A stretch of 64,000 bases of DNA, from positions 502,673,760 to 502,737,759 of the forward strand of contig OX422210.1 in NCBI GenBank assembly GCA_949130495.1, in the 5' to 3' direction. The position numbers and the translations under genes are program-made. This DNA is from Sambucus nigra. Taxonomy: Eukaryota; Streptophyta; Magnoliopsida; Dipsacales; Adoxaceae. Positions 20,769 to 32,825 of the stretch are shown here, one piece after another; within the stretch, counting starts at the first letter, position 1, and each line of letters opens with the position of its first letter. The notes beneath the pieces are model-generated. The model had not been told where the DNA came from, did not search any database, and saw only the letters and a list, made by a program, of their open reading frames with translations.

Positions 20769-21604
20769 TGGTATCACCAAATCAATGTAAATATACGAGC
20801 TCAATCCAGTATAATAATGGAGTATAAACAATACGTAAATGTAGAAGAAGGTGAGGCAAAGAGGAGATATGACAGTATATAAGTGGTTCAGCCTATCTAG
20901 GCCTAATCCATTGTGTATGTGTGAGTGAATTCCACTAAGAAAGGGCTCAAATGGCCTTTGAATACAAGTCACACAATCTTTCGCTCTCTATGTTGCAGTT
21001 TCAACAGGGTTTCGAATTAAGGTCCTTTACAAAGATGTAAAAGACAAGTATATATAGTGCTTGGGGGGTGTAATTCCCCCCTCACCCAAGCATGTAATAA
21101 GCATGTGTGTAATGTTTTTATCCAATGAGGTAAGCCATGTGTCACTGCCACATGTAGTTCATGATGATCAAATATTCCCTCACGTGCGAGGGTGATATTG
21201 TTATAACGGTTTGGTCCATGTGGGATTCACAGCCCACGCTTTCCCCCATCCACGCGCTCTGTCAGCTGTCCAGCTGTCGACTGTCCAAGCTAGGCCGAGG
21301 TTGAGTTGTCAAGCTAGGTCCATTGATGATATGGTGACTGTCGTGCCGAACTATCTTTGTTCGGTCCTCATCTTTCGAAGATGACGGATGAGGCCAAGGG
21401 TACTAGTGTCACGACATGTTATTGGCGTTATTGATTGTGTCCTCGATCGAGGAAGAGGTGCCCGGTGATCTTCAGGGGCCTAGGATGAGGCATTCCACGT
21501 TGAGTCTTAGGTCGAGTCATAACTCACTCTGTTGAATGCTTTGGTTATGGTCGGCCTTGGTTGAGTGGGTCCACTTTGTGGACGAGGCTATACTTGGTAT
21601 ATCA
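20769..21604 (-). mobile_element. 3' LTR of the nested Tat-like element
   Basis: 836 bp, starting TGGTATCACCAAATC and ending TTGGTATATCA on the + strand. It aligns along its length with 27960-28810, with numerous substitutions and small indels, which implies an old insertion. Confidence 0.85.
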
Positions 21605-22559
21605 ATCACCCCATAGCCCTTAGTCTTCTATGTGAGTGGGAGACTGAAGGATAATGCATCTGCAGACAAACGTTGATGAGTCATCCTTTCTCATGCCAGG
21701 TTTGGTGCATTGACTGAGGACCTTGAGTGACACTTGGAAGACATTGTGTGGAATGGCGCGTGGCTTAAGAATGATGGCTGTAAGTGTGCTCTAATGATGA
21801 CCGCATTAAAAGTTGTGCACAATCATCACGAGATTTTAAATTTTTTAAAAACCATTTTTCTCTTTCCACTATTTCTTCTTCGCGCGCAAGCCTTTTCTCT
21901 CTCTAGAACCAGTCTCTCACTCCTCTAGCTCAAACATTTTTAGGTGAGGTTTTTGAGTTCACACTACTTCTTAGTTCTTCCCTCCCTTCCAGGTAACTTC
22001 CTCAATCACCATTTTAAATCTTTAGCCTTTGTTCTTTTTGTTTTTGATATTCATATTTTTCAGCGGGTTTTAGTTTTTCGATAACCTTCAACAGTGGCCT
22101 TGGGGCTACCATTGGGTGAGTTTCTGGTGGTTATTTAGCTTGGTGGTTAAATATTTTAGGTTTTTCAACCCTCTTTATCCTTTGTAGCCATTTGTTTTTC
22201 CTCTATTGAATTCTGGTGTAACTTCGACGAAGGTGTTCTTTATCGTTCTTGCTTGAAAATGATTCAACTACCCCTTTTGATCCATTGGTCAACAATAGTC
22301 AAACCTTGAACTATTTGTGCCCCTCGGGACTTTAGCCTCTTATTACTCAAGTTTAAGCTTGGATTTTTGGATGTTAAAGACTCTCTATATATTAGCAAAA
22401 TAATATCCCACACTTAGGGAGAGATACTTTTGAGAGATACATAGGATAGAGGAAGAGGCTGAGGCAAGATGTAGGGTCGACCCAAATTTCATTCGTCCAA
22501 TTTTTCCAAGTCCTTTAAAGACTATTCTACCTTCTTCCTTTTAGGTTGTTAGAGAAGAG
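21605..22559 (+). other. spacer between 3' LTR and antisense gene
   Basis: Noncoding 3' part of the Tat-like element on the pol strand; on the + strand it is the region upstream of the antisense gene. CTTTCCACTATTTCTTCTT and similar pyrimidine tracts occur near 21,860-21,930. No ORF of note. Confidence 0.4.
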
Positions 22560-24824
22560 ATGCCTGATTTGTCCTCTGCTTCGGCCGATAGTAGAGATTT
22601 ATTTAAAGAGGCTATAAGAGTATCACCCACACGTACCTGTGGGGTCTGAGGCATTCGAAAGATCATCTCGAACGTTATCTTCAAGATAGGCCGAGTCCTC
22701 TGGTCGAGATGAGTCTTCAGTCCAAATTGTTGATGATGGGTCTTCTAGTGAGGATGATTCTTTTATTCAAATCATCTCAGACCCTGCTGAGCTGAGATTC
22801 AACGTTGTTGTTCCTCCAACTGACATCCCTCTTAGTGCCATGATCGAGAGTGAGTTTTAAGAGAGGTTTCCAGATAGGGCTCCAGTTGCTGAAGCTCCCG
22901 GTAAGGATGAGGACTCTAAGGCTGAGGACTCAGATGCCGAGGAGCCGATAAACTACTCTTATGTCGATACCTTTCAATCCATTATCTCAATAATCAAAGA
23001 GGTTCACTTGCTTCTTTGGAGACATCTATACGACATTAAATCTAACATAGTTATTCGTAACCCTGACGAGGACGAGAGAGCATTTGGAGGCTAAGAAGGT
23101 GAAGTCGTTGTTTATGATCAAATGTTCAAGGTCAACGTCAGATTGCCTTTCCACACTTCTATCAGGTCCATTTTGTCTAGCCTAGGACTTGATCCCTCCT
23201 AAATAGCACCAAATTCCTGGTGAATCATACTCGATTGCGTCTTCATGTGGATGAACAAATACACGGATGACCCTTTAATCAACATATTCAAAGCTTACTA
23301 TAATGTCTCGTCCTCAAGGACTCAACTTGATTATTACCACCTTGGGGGCGAGAAAAGATGATAAAAAGATTATTTAGGTCATTCTAACATCAACCATTCT
23401 TGGAACCAAAGTTTTTCTTTATTTTTAGGGACTGGGAATTTTCGGATGATGTCGAACCATCTGAGGATGAGCCGAGAGTTCCTTACAACTTGGCCAACCC
23501 CTCCATGTCCGCCAAGTTGGACCCCGACCTCAATGTTGCCTACAGGGAGAGGGATGAGTATTTGAAGAGCCAAGGGAAGGAAATTTCCCTTCCTAAATTT
23601 GAGGATATTATGAGTCATGACTTTCTGGAGAAGGCTGACTTGGCGGTTGACCCCCTAGTCGCGCTTTTTGTTCTCAAGTCTTGTCTCATCTATATTTTTT
23701 ATGGATGATAATTTTTGTTCTTCTTTGCAAATCGCCTTACACATATCTTGAATGACTTGTGGAATATGACAGCCCCCAGCCTAAAAAATGTTTTAAAGAA
23801 GGGAACCAAATAGCCTCTCAAGAAGTTTACTATCGAAGGGCTGACCCAATCCTAAGTCGGCCATAAGAGAAAAGAAACTACCATTCCCTCTGACACTCAC
23901 TGTGGTCAGAGGTCGAGGCATAATCCACCTGCCCAGGCCATGCTGGGGGATCGTCAGAGCCTGATTAGTCTTCATGTGACTCTTTTGAAAGTTTCTGGGT
24001 ATCCAACTTAGTTCAACTCTGGGCCGACCCTGAATCGACTGTCCTATATATGCGGAGGTCTAAAGATGGTTTGCTTACTTTCCCTTCTAAGGGAGACCTT
24101 GAATTCTTGGGGAAAATTCCTCCCCTAAAGACCTTAGACTTCGGATTTCATCATCTGGCACAGGTATCAGCCTCATATTATATTTGAACTTGTCTTATTT
24201 AATATATTTTGTCATCTTGTTCTGATCTTTATGTATTCACAACTTTTGCAGTCTGTGTGTGCCCTCGCCTCTGTCAATAAATGGGCCACCAAGAACTTAC
24301 CAAAGTTCTAAGAGGGTAAGAAGGCCATCCAAGATTTGGTCGACCTGAAAAAGAGGCATAGTGAGAGTCGAGAGGATTACAAGAGGACTCTGGACAAGCT
24401 TAACCTGGATCCTGATGAAGCTATGAAGAAGAAGGATGAAGAGATGACCGCTCTAAAAATTAAAGTTTCCAATCATGCCACCGAGCTTATTGCGACCGTC
24501 CAGAATGCTAAGGACGAGGCAATTTCATACAAAGTTATTCAGAAGATCCAAGATGAGGCTATTGAAGCTTACATGACGTCTGATGAGTTCCTTGACTTTG
24601 ACATGGATTATTTTGAAAGGGGACTCAAGACGTCTTGTCGATGGGTGGTCACAAAACTTACTGAAGTTGTCTCGTCTATTAACACTGAGCTGGAGTCTCC
24701 CAACATGGAAGATCCTTTCATGGAATCGGCTCTAGAATATGTTGAGTCCCTTCCCTCAGCCGAGGGAGAAAAACCAATGACCGAGGTCCTAGCAGAGTTT
24801 GAAGATGCCAATCTCAATGCTTAA
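22560..24824 (+). pseudogene. antisense gene of the Tat-like element (gypsy-type additional ORF, Transposase_28-like)
   Basis: Opposite in strand to pol. It starts MPDLSSASAD at 22560, then after frame breaks reads VRLPFHTSIRSILSSLGLDP-IAPNSW (about 23,130-23,225), the L-P-x-H...PNSW pattern of the plant 'putative gypsy type transposon' domain (Pfam PF04195, by recollection of the family). Next come an acidic stretch FSDDVEPSEDEPRVPYNLAN (23,440-23,500) and a long Lys/Glu-rich coiled coil (24,336-24,600). A phase-0 intron with GT...TTTTGCAG borders is seen at 24164-24251. It has stops, so it is not translated in full. Such antisense additional ORFs are known in Tat-lineage elements; the role of the protein is unknown. 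Confidence 0.7.
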
Positions 24825-25119
24825 ACTGTTACTGAGGTCTGCCCAACCGAGACAGATGCTGCTGGTGGAGAAAATGCCAATATGGAGCCAACTGTCTAGG
24901 GTGGTCGTCTATGAGCGATACCCCTTTTTACTTTGTAACTAATTTTTGTTCTAAACAATTAATCTCTTGCCAATGATTTGTATTTGAACACCATTTTTGC
25001 TTGAATGAAATGAGGAATTGAAGTGTTGGCTCCTACTTGAGCTTTTCTTTCATTTTATCCTGAGTAAATGTGAACATTAGATTTTATTTGTCCTTCATCA
25101 TTGGACTATGGTTCAATTA

Positions 25120-25935
25120 ACCATTCAAAATGATTAAACAAATTTGAGTCACCAAGTTAATGGTGTTTATAAGTAACCATAATTAAATGATTTTAAATAG
25201 GAGATCACCAAATCAAACGATGTATTTCCCCAATCTTATGATGTCCTTAGCCGAGATTATTATTATCAAGCTAATGATTTTTCATAATTTGAAGTCTCCT
25301 CTCGTCATTTTAAGAGTGTATGGACAAGTGCTACCTCGTCTTACACTGTCGTCTCGACCGAGAGAGTCTTTCGCCAAATTAATGATGTTTAGACAAACCA
25401 TAATGAAATAACTTTTGAATTTTAATTCACCATATTATGGTGTTATATCGCAAGTCCCCTCTCGTCATTTTGAGAGTGTATGGACAAGAACTACGCCGTC
25501 CTACACTGTCATTTCGATCGAGAGAGTTTTTTCACCAAATCAATGATGTTAAGATAAACCACAATGAAATGGTTTTTAAATTTGTCCCCTCTCGTCGTTT
25601 TGAGAGAGTATGGATGAGAGCTACCCCTTCCTACAATGTCATCCAGGCCTAGAGAGTTTTTTTTACCAAATCAATGATGTTAAGATAAGCCATAATGAAA
25701 TGATTTTTGAATTTGAATTCACCAAATTATGGTGTATATCACAAGTCCCCTCTCGTCATTTTGAGAGTGGATGAACGAGGGCTACCGCATCCTACATTTT
25801 CCTCTCGGTCGAGATAGTTTTTTCACCAAATTAATGATGTTAATATATTGTTCCCCCTCTCGATGTTATTGAGAATCCATGGACGAGGTTAGCCCCGTAT
25901 AAGTTGTCATGTCATCGAGAGCAAGGTAATGCTAC
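25120..25935. repeat. tandem array of ~160-bp units in the Tat-like element
   Basis: The marker CCTCTCGTCATTTTGAGAGTG starts at 25298, 25458, 25588, 25749 and, degraded, 25856, giving steps of 160, 130, 161 and 107 bp. Each unit continues with a CTACACTGTCATCTCGACC segment, then TCACCAAATCAATGATGTTA, then CACCAAATTATGGTG. The array lies between the antisense gene and the end of pol. Internal arrays of this kind are known from Ogre/Tat elements and can seed satellites. Confidence 0.85.
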
Positions 25936-25989
25936 TTCACCACATAAGTGATGTTCCATAGCTTATGATGAACTGAAACATACAATCTG

Positions 25990-27793
25990 AACTACTCATA
26001 TAATAAGAATAGGAGAGAACACTTTCAATTTTTCATTTATAACTTTTCTTCTCGTACAATGATACAATAATAGAGGAAACTTATACAATGTCCAATTGAT
26101 AATACTTCCTTTAGATTATCGGCAATCCAAGGATTGGAGAATGGCTCTCCCTCCAAATTCTCGAACCGATATGTGCCAGGAACTACCTCTTTTGTTACCC
26201 TGTAGGTACCATGCCAATTAGGATGAAGTTTATTTGGTTTCTGCCAAGTTTTCTTCAAAACCAAGTTTCCTACTGCTAATGGTCTGGCATCCACTCTTTT
26301 GTTATAAAATTTGGTAGTTCTCTACTGATAGGCTACTTGCTTAATTTCTGCGTCTTTTCTCCTCTCTTCGATGAGGTCTAGGTCCAACCTCCTCTCTTCA
26401 GCATTTGCTTCTGGGTCATAGGTCCGAACCTTATGGCTTAGCAAACCAATTTCTATAGGAATCACTTCCTATGAGCCGTAGGCAAGCATGAAAGGGATTT
26501 CTCCTGTCGTAGTTCTCTCTGTCATCCTGTAGGTCCATAGGAAAACATGCACTTCATTAGTCCAAGGACCCTTGGCATCTTCTAACTTATTTTTATCCCA
26601 TCTAATATGGTTCTGTTAGTCACCTCTATTTGACCATTTACTTAAGGTCGACCTGAAGCTGAAAAAAACTTCTTGATGCCGACCCTCTTACCATAGGCTT
26701 CTAATGAATCGTTCTTGAACTGCTTTCTATTGTATAAGAAGAGGGTGTGAGGTAGACCATATCTACAAATGATGTTCCTCCAAATAAAATTGAAGGTCGT
26801 CATCTCAGTGATGGAGATCATGGTCTTTGCTTCAACCCACTTTGAGAAGTAGTCAATCGCCACTATGAGGTATTTGTAGTTGCCAGTTACCCTAGGCAAG
26901 GGTCCTACAAAATTAATTACCCAAATAGCTAATGGAAAGGGAGTGTTAATAGAATATAGAGGCCGATAAGGGATGCTGGTAAACCTCTTACACTTGTCAA
27001 ATCTCTTAACATAATTGGTTGTATCCTTAGCTAAAGTCGGCCACTAATACCCTTGGGTGAACACCCTTTTCGCCAAGGATCTCCCTCCTATATGACTGGA
27101 GGAATAACCTTAATGTATATCCTTCAAAATGTACTCTACCTCTGTCAGATGGACATATCGGAGTAGAGGGAGGATAAACCCTTTCTTGTATAAAACATTC
27201 CCAATGATTGAGAATTTAACGGCTTTGTAACTCAGTTTTTTTCTTTCCAATTTTGAGTCTCGTAGTTCACCGTCCTTTATATATCGGATGAGAGGATCCA
27301 TTCAAGATTATCCTATCTCAAGGCTTAAGTATAATTCAACCGTGTTGTTTTCTTCTTCACTGGTCGATCGATGTAGAATTCAGACAAGCACTGACCTTAT
27401 TATCTTGGTTTTGGTTACTAATGTCAATTTCGCCAAGGCATTGGCTCGGCCATTATCCATCCTAGGGATTCTTTTGAGCTTTATCAAATTGGAGTTCTTT
27501 AGCATTGCTTTTACCCTGGTCAAATACTTATCCATTCTTTCATCCTTAGCCTCGTACGATCCCAGGACCTGGTTTACTACCAGTCTAAAATCATTGTGGA
27601 CTAATAACTGATTTACGTTCAGCTCTTTGGCCAAGGAGAGACCGACGAGAAAGGCTTCGTACTTAGATTCATTGTTAGATGCCTTGAACTTGAATCTCAA
27701 GTCATACTCTATATTAGTTCCGTCTGGAGCCGACACTATCAGGCCAACTCCACTCCCTGCCTCACAGGAAGAACCGTAAAAAAAAGGCTCCAC
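25990..27793 (-). pseudogene. Tat-like pol remnant: archaeal-type RNase H and integrase
   Basis: From right to left: second (archaeal-like) RNase H with AGSGVGLIVSAPDG, FKASNNESKYEAFLVGL and RANALAKL (27,380-27,793), a hallmark of the Tat lineage; integrase zinc-binding region with LYKKGFILPLLRYVH (about 27,110-27,301); integrase core with VAIDYFSKWVEAKTM and FKNDSLEAYGKRVGI (26,642-26,899); C-terminal domain with HPNWHGTYRVTKEVVPGTYR (26,037-26,294). Pieces are in different frames. RT and everything upstream are absent, so the element cannot make a polyprotein. Confidence 0.85.
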
Positions 27794-27959
27794 ACAGTCC
27801 CTTCTTTAGACAAAACTTCCCTCTTTTAACGCTCCATTCTTAAATATCAATCTTTCTTCTTCATTCTCGGCCACCATTCTTCTAGTCGTACTCATCTCAG
27901 CCTCGGTTGAAGAGGGACATGCTCTTTTTGGCTCATTTACTGGATCAACAATCGAGAAA

Positions 27960-28810
27960 TGGTATCACCAAATCAATGTAAATATGCGAGCTCAATCCAG
28001 TATAACAATGGAGTATAAAAAAATATGTAAATGTAGAAGGAGGTGAGGAAAAGAGGAGATAAGATAGTACATAAGTGGTTCAGTCTATCTAGGCCTACTC
28101 AATTGTGTGTGTGTGAGAGAGTGAATTCCACTAAGAAAGGGCTCTAATGACCTTTGAATACAGATCACTGAAGCTTTCTCTAACTATGTTGTAGTTTCAG
28201 CAGGGTTTCAGTAGGGTTTTGAATTAAGGTTCTTTACAAATATGTAGAAGACAAGTAAGTATATATAGTGCTTGGGGGTGTAATGTAACCCCCAAGCATG
28301 TAATAAGCATGTGTGGAATATTCTTAGCCAATGAGGTTGAGCCATCTGTCAATGACACATATAAGTCATGATGATCAAATATTTTCTCAGGTGCTAGGGT
28401 GATATTGTTATAACGGTTTGGTCCACGTGGGATCGGCAGCCCACACGCACTCTCCCGTATGTTCTCCCATCCACGTTCTCTACTAACTGTGCAAGCTAGG
28501 TCGAGGTCGAGTTGTCAAGTTGGGTCCACTGATGATATGGTGACTGTCGTGCCGAACTATCTTTGGTTAGCATTCGTCTTCCAAAGACAACAGACGAGGA
28601 CAAGGGTACTAGTTCCATGACATGTTATTAGTGTTGTTGATTGTGTCCTCAACCAAGGACAAGGCGCCAGGTGATCTGCAGGGGCCAAGGACGAGGCATT
28701 CCATGTTGAGTCTCAGGTCGAGTCATAACTCACTCTGTTGAATGCTTTGGTACTGGTCGACCTTGGTCGAGTGGGTCCACTTTGTAGACGAGGCTATACT
28801 TGGTATAGCA
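27960..28810 (-). mobile_element. 5' LTR of the nested Tat-like element
   Basis: 851 bp, TGGTATCACC... to ...GGTATAGCA on the + strand, matching 20769-21604. The sequence next to its internal edge (27,930-27,960) does not look like a primer-binding site, consistent with an internal deletion reaching close to the LTR. Confidence 0.85.
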
Positions 28811-29362
28811 CTAGAAATGGATCAAAGTGGAGTCCACAATTTGAGTATAGATAGTAAAGGTCGGGTTCCCAAGAAACACCTATCCAATCTTCCACGTGAG
28901 GCCCTTGATAAAATGATCCATCTTTTTCGCCTATGTATTAACCTCGTAGGGGGAAAAGAAATCAAGGTGGGTAAACTCCCACTCGTACTCTGCTACTGTA
29001 CGATCCTCTCGTAGTAGCTTTATAAACTTTATCCTCATACTCACCTGATGTGATGGTGGGAAGTACTTTCCCTCAAACTTGTCCTAAAATTATTGTATGG
29101 TCATCCTCGACATATCCTCATCCACCACTGAAATGAATTCCCTTCTAGATTGAAACTAGTTAGCATCTACCTTTGAACCTCTAAGCACTCCACCAAATGT
29201 AGGTGCTTCTCGATATCTTGCCTCCACTGTAGGGAGACAATGGTGTCCTTAGATCCCATGAACTCTAGCTGATTTCCTTTGATGAAGTCACTCCTAGCTC
29301 TCTCCCATATAGAATTAATATGTTGGGAAGGTATAACCATGGGTGGTGGCAGTGGTGGCAAT
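28811..29362 (-). pseudogene. gag core of the interrupted chromovirus-like element
   Basis: The minus strand reads LQWRQDIEKHLHLVECLEVQR (29,167-29,230) and further on a KYFPPSHQ...KLLREDRTVAEYEWEFTHL region (about 28,960-29,060), homologous to FDRKYFPSVVQIEMRRK and EGKTVAEYEEDFTDLLN of the gag at 46,226. Bounded on the left by the Tat-like insertion and on the right by a hAT MITE, so this gag exists in three separated blocks. Confidence 0.75.
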
Positions 29363-29866
29363 TAGGGGTGCACAACGAAACCGGAAATTCGATAAACCGA
29401 ACCAAACCGACTGCATTGGTTCGGTTTGGATCGTTTTTTTGCTCAATGGTTCGGTTCCGGTGCTAAAAAAAGATACTTCAGTTCGGTTCTCGGTTCCAGG
29501 GGGAAAAAACAATCCAAACTGAACCAATCCGGGACCGAACTGATTTATAATTACATATATGTTTATTTTATTTATTTAACACTTGTAATTTATATTTTTG
29601 TGATTACCTGAGTTTCTAATTATGTTATTGAGGATCAAAATTAATTTTGACCTTAAAAAAATTATTTATGAAATACATTAATCTTAAGATTTTACTAAGT
29701 TTGAAATATGACTTTGGAACCGAAAATCGATCCGATCCGATCCGGGAACCGTTGGTTCGGTTTGGTTCGGTTCGATTTCGGTTCCAAAAATTTGAAACTG
29801 ACCCATCTCGGTTCGGTTCTTGGATTAGTACCAAAATCGACCCAAACCGAACCGTGCGCACCCCTT
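29363..29866. mobile_element. non-autonomous hAT element, 504 bp
   Basis: Begins TAGGGGTGCACAACG and ends GTGCGCACCCCTT, near-complementary ends of the hAT TAGGGGTG type. Flanked by a perfect 8-bp duplication GTGGCAAT at 29355-29362 and 29867-29874. Subterminal regions are dense in GGTTCGGTTT and its complement. The interior has no transposase. It sits in the proline-rich N-terminal part of the minus-strand gag. Confidence 0.9.
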
Positions 29867-30056
29867 GTGGCAATGGTGGTTGGTCCTGGCTCATGATGAC
29901 CATGGTAAATGTTATTATCTGTGTTATAATGGTTGCCAAGTCTGTATGTGTAAGTGTCGGGGCCTACCCCTGTGGTTGTGACTGAGTTTGTAATGTCTCT
30001 AACTCCACACTCACGGACTGTTTGGGATGTACGGGTCCTCTCCATGTGTTCACCAT
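29867..30056 (-). pseudogene. gag N-terminus of the chromovirus-like element
   Basis: The likely start codon at 30054-30056 (minus strand) opens MVNTWRGPVHPKQS, followed by a Gln-rich part with a stop. It is 138 bp downstream of the primer-binding site, a normal distance for these elements. It continues past the hAT insertion to the block at 28811-29362. Confidence 0.6.
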
Positions 30057-30192
30057 ATGAAAAATGATAAAAAATATCATATCAGTATTGTTAGAGATAA
30101 GAATACAAAGGCCTAGATAGTAAAGCTCTAAAGTATCAAAGAACATAATGTAAAAAAGTGACGGACACACTCAATACCCTGGAAACTTGGAA

Positions 30193-30205
30193 TGCTTTGA
30201 TACTA
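30193..30205 (-). other. tRNA-iMet primer-binding site (decayed)
   Basis: The minus strand reads TAGTATCAAAGCA, two differences from TGGTATCAGAGCA, the initiator-Met primer site used by chromoviruses. It lies four bases from the ...GGGGTGTCA end of the adjoining LTR. A closely related copy is at 63946-63958. Confidence 0.8.
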
Positions 30206-30209
30206 ACTT

Positions 30210-30841
30210 TGACACCCCATAAATCCATAACTAGATTGATCAAGTACAAATATAAATAAAAATGAGTCTAAATAATGTGTATCATTTTAAGCATGACTGA
30301 AATAAAAGTTAAGCGATAAACAATGATAAATATAACTCTCGTACTAATCTCCAAACCATAATAAATAAACTACAGCACTTGAATAAAATCGTCTCGACAA
30401 TAATATCCAATTCTGAATATAGATGACTCCAACATAATAAATCTCAATAACAATAATCAGACACTAACTAATGGAATGGAAATGCGAAAAATAAAGATGA
30501 GAACATGGGATCGACACCTATATCTTATGAATGAAAGTTGGAATTATGAATGAAAGATTGAGTATATTAGGGTTGAGGCCATTGTTGCTGCTTAGGACCT
30601 AAAAATAGATTCCATATACAGAAATACACATAGCAAGACTACAGTGAGTAAGAATGCAGTTAAATTTGGGCCATAATAATACACATTCCTTTCATATATT
30701 AGTTCGTTTTAATTCATCTCAACCTAAACAACCTAAATATAGCATACAGTCTAATCCCAAATTCACGTGAACCCAATGATACATAATTATAAATCTTTCT
30801 CAATTATTTATAATTACAAGGTTCCATAAACTAGTATCTCA
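30210..30841 (-). mobile_element. 5' LTR (proximal part) of the chromovirus-like element
   Basis: The + strand begins TGACACCCC next to the primer site and continues AT-rich without coding. It is cut at 30841/30842, where a + strand Tat-like LTR starts. The distal part of the LTR may resume beyond 42,111. Confidence 0.6.
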
Positions 30842-31269
30842 TGTTGGGACTAAATTTTGTTCATAGCCCATGACAATGGCCGACCTGGCCCAACAGATTA
30901 AGAAAGAAACCCGACCACATCTCATAAAAAGAATCTACATGCGTGTACAGTCCACACTGCTCCAAAACCAAGTTAATCCCCTATAATCTCGTGGAGATAT
31001 TCAAGGGATTCATGGATCATCATGGGCATCGTTGGGTTAATTGAAGAATGAGGATTCTACACCAATATATTGTAACCCTTGACCCGAGGCATAGGGTCAT
31101 ATAACCAAGCATATTGAGAGATATTTAATAAAATAATAGACCTCTCCGTGGACGTAGGTAAGTTACCGAACCACGTACATATTTGTGTTGTGTGTGTGAT
31201 TTTCTGCTTTCCCTTTTGATTGTGATTATTTTTCATATAATCTCTATTGTGAAATTTTTTGATACCACA
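30842..31269 (+). mobile_element. 5' LTR of the + strand Tat-like element
   Basis: 428 bp, TGTTGGGACTAAATT... to ...GATACCACA, giving the canonical TG...CA ends. Left flank TCTCA. Directly followed by ATTGGCACCGTCTATGGGAA, the primer-site junction. Confidence 0.88.
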
Positions 31270-31333
31270 ATTGGCACCGTCTATGGGAACGACTGTTATT
31301 ACTACGAGAATACTCAATAATTGAAAGCCCTCA

Positions 31334-32810
31334 ATGTTTCACCACAGTAGTAACATACCTCAAGTCGACGATGTTACGGAAGAACCTACCCCTCCCAGGG
31401 TAAGGTCAGAAGTTTGCCAGCCAAATCCAAGGCTTCGCCAGCCGAGGCATCCATCTAAAGAGAGTCATGGACCACTAAGATCCACAAAGATTTTTAGGTT
31501 GGTCAATGCCTATGAGGCCAAACTTCGAGAACAAGAAGAAGTCACTCATCGCCAAGAAGAGGAGAATGTTCGCTTAAAAAAGCGACTAGAAAGAATGGAG
31601 AGGGATCTCCAAAGAAATACAAGACGACGCTATGATCAGACTCATAGTCCTCAGATGAGTGAGTCTCAAAGTTGAGGAAGGATCCCCAGGCGCGACCAAG
31701 GAAAAATTGAGAGGAATAGGTCAGAGGATGGTCAATCATAACGACCACAGCCAGATCGATGCATTGGCAGTCCTGGTCGACAGAATGATGAAATCAGGAG
31801 TTTGTTTCGTAGGGAGATAGATCAACTCCTAGCCCTCCGAGGGGCCAAGTCCACACGAGATCTAGATGGAAGAGCTCTTAACACCAAATTAAAGCCCCCT
31901 TTTTCAAGGGAGATAAAAGAAGAAGAGCCCCCCAAGAAGTTCATGATCCCTAAATTCAAGATCTATGATGGGAAAACTGACCCTATCAATCATGTCCGGT
32001 AGTACAACGATGCGTTGATGTGTCGCATCTTCCCTTCCAGCCTGCACAACGTAGCCTAGAAGTGGTTCGAGAGGCTGCCATATAGATTTACTAAGAGATT
32101 TAAGGCTCTGGCTTAATTATTTATAGCTCGCTTCATAACCAGCAGTTCCCACCCCAAGCTATGGATGCACTGCTCACCATGAAGAAAAATCCATAGGAAA
32201 ACCCCAGAGAATATGACAAAAGGTACTGGGAGATTTTTAATGAGATTGAAGACTGCTTGGAGCAAGTTTCCATAGCGTCCTTCAAGATCAGTCTGCCAAG
32301 CACTTCCTTACTGAACCAATCCCTAACTAAGAATGAGGCTAATTCCATCGACGACCTAACGACCCGTATTAAAAAATATGCCAAAGTTGAAGATGTCATC
32401 TATCTTAATCCAGGGGATAATGGTAACATGAAGACGAACAAAGGAATAGAGAAGAATGATTCCCAAAATAAAGGAAACAAGAATGGCACTAAAAACGATA
32501 ACAAGAACGACCCCTCAAAAGCGTTCCAGGTTGTTAACACAGTCTTCAAGGAATCGATATAAAAAATCCTCGCCAAGATCAAGGAAGAGCCATTTGTCAA
32601 ATGGTCTAAGAAAATGGGAGGAGATCTAACAAAGAGCAACAACGCACTGAGGTGTGCGTTCCACAAAGAGGGTGGTCACAGGACTGAACACTGTAAATAT
32701 CATCTCGGGAGCTAGCCCAGGCTGGTCATCTCAACAAATTCAAAGACAAGAAGGCAAACAAAGTCGCAGCTAATGATGACCAGAAGATAAACAACGTCCT
32801 CGAGGATGAG
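31334..32810 (+). pseudogene. Tat-like gag
   Basis: Starts MFHHSSNIPQVDD at 31334, close behind the primer-site junction. A charged coiled coil (YEAKLREQEEVTHRQEEENV...) occupies about residues 60-100. Then, past a stop, comes the capsid-like core: KFMIPKFKIYDGKTDPINHV (31,939-31,998), ...NDALMCRIFPSSL, MKKNP-ENPREYDKRYWEIF and DDLTTRIKKYAKVEDVIYL (about 32,350-32,405), then a basic Asn/Lys-rich tail and a degenerate CAFHKEGGH-TEHCK-like zinc-knuckle region near 32,655-32,700. Stops and frame changes interrupt it. Confidence 0.82.
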
Positions 32811-32825
32811 ATTGGCCATGAATTC

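Larger units (their letters stand above)
20769..28810 (-). mobile_element. nested Tat-like LTR retrotransposon, internally deleted
   Basis: Two direct LTR copies (20769-21604 and 27960-28810) flank a minus-strand pol remnant and a + strand antisense gene. The insertion splits a chromovirus gag: coding homology stops at 28811 and resumes at 20768. In minus orientation the LTRs run TG(A/C)TATACC...GATACCA. The gag, protease and RT expected after the 5' LTR are missing: the RNase H region begins only ~170 bp from it. No clear 5-bp target duplication is visible (ATAAA left, CTAGA right). Confidence 0.8.

Noticed and set aside
20764..28815. Target duplication of the nested minus-strand Tat-like element
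   Set aside because: ATAAA and CTAGA do not match, and shifting the LTR edges by a few bases gives no repeat.
29625..30045. Overlapping ORFs on both strands of 100+ codons
   Set aside because: They arise from the GGTTCGG-rich ends of the hAT MITE and have no protein character.
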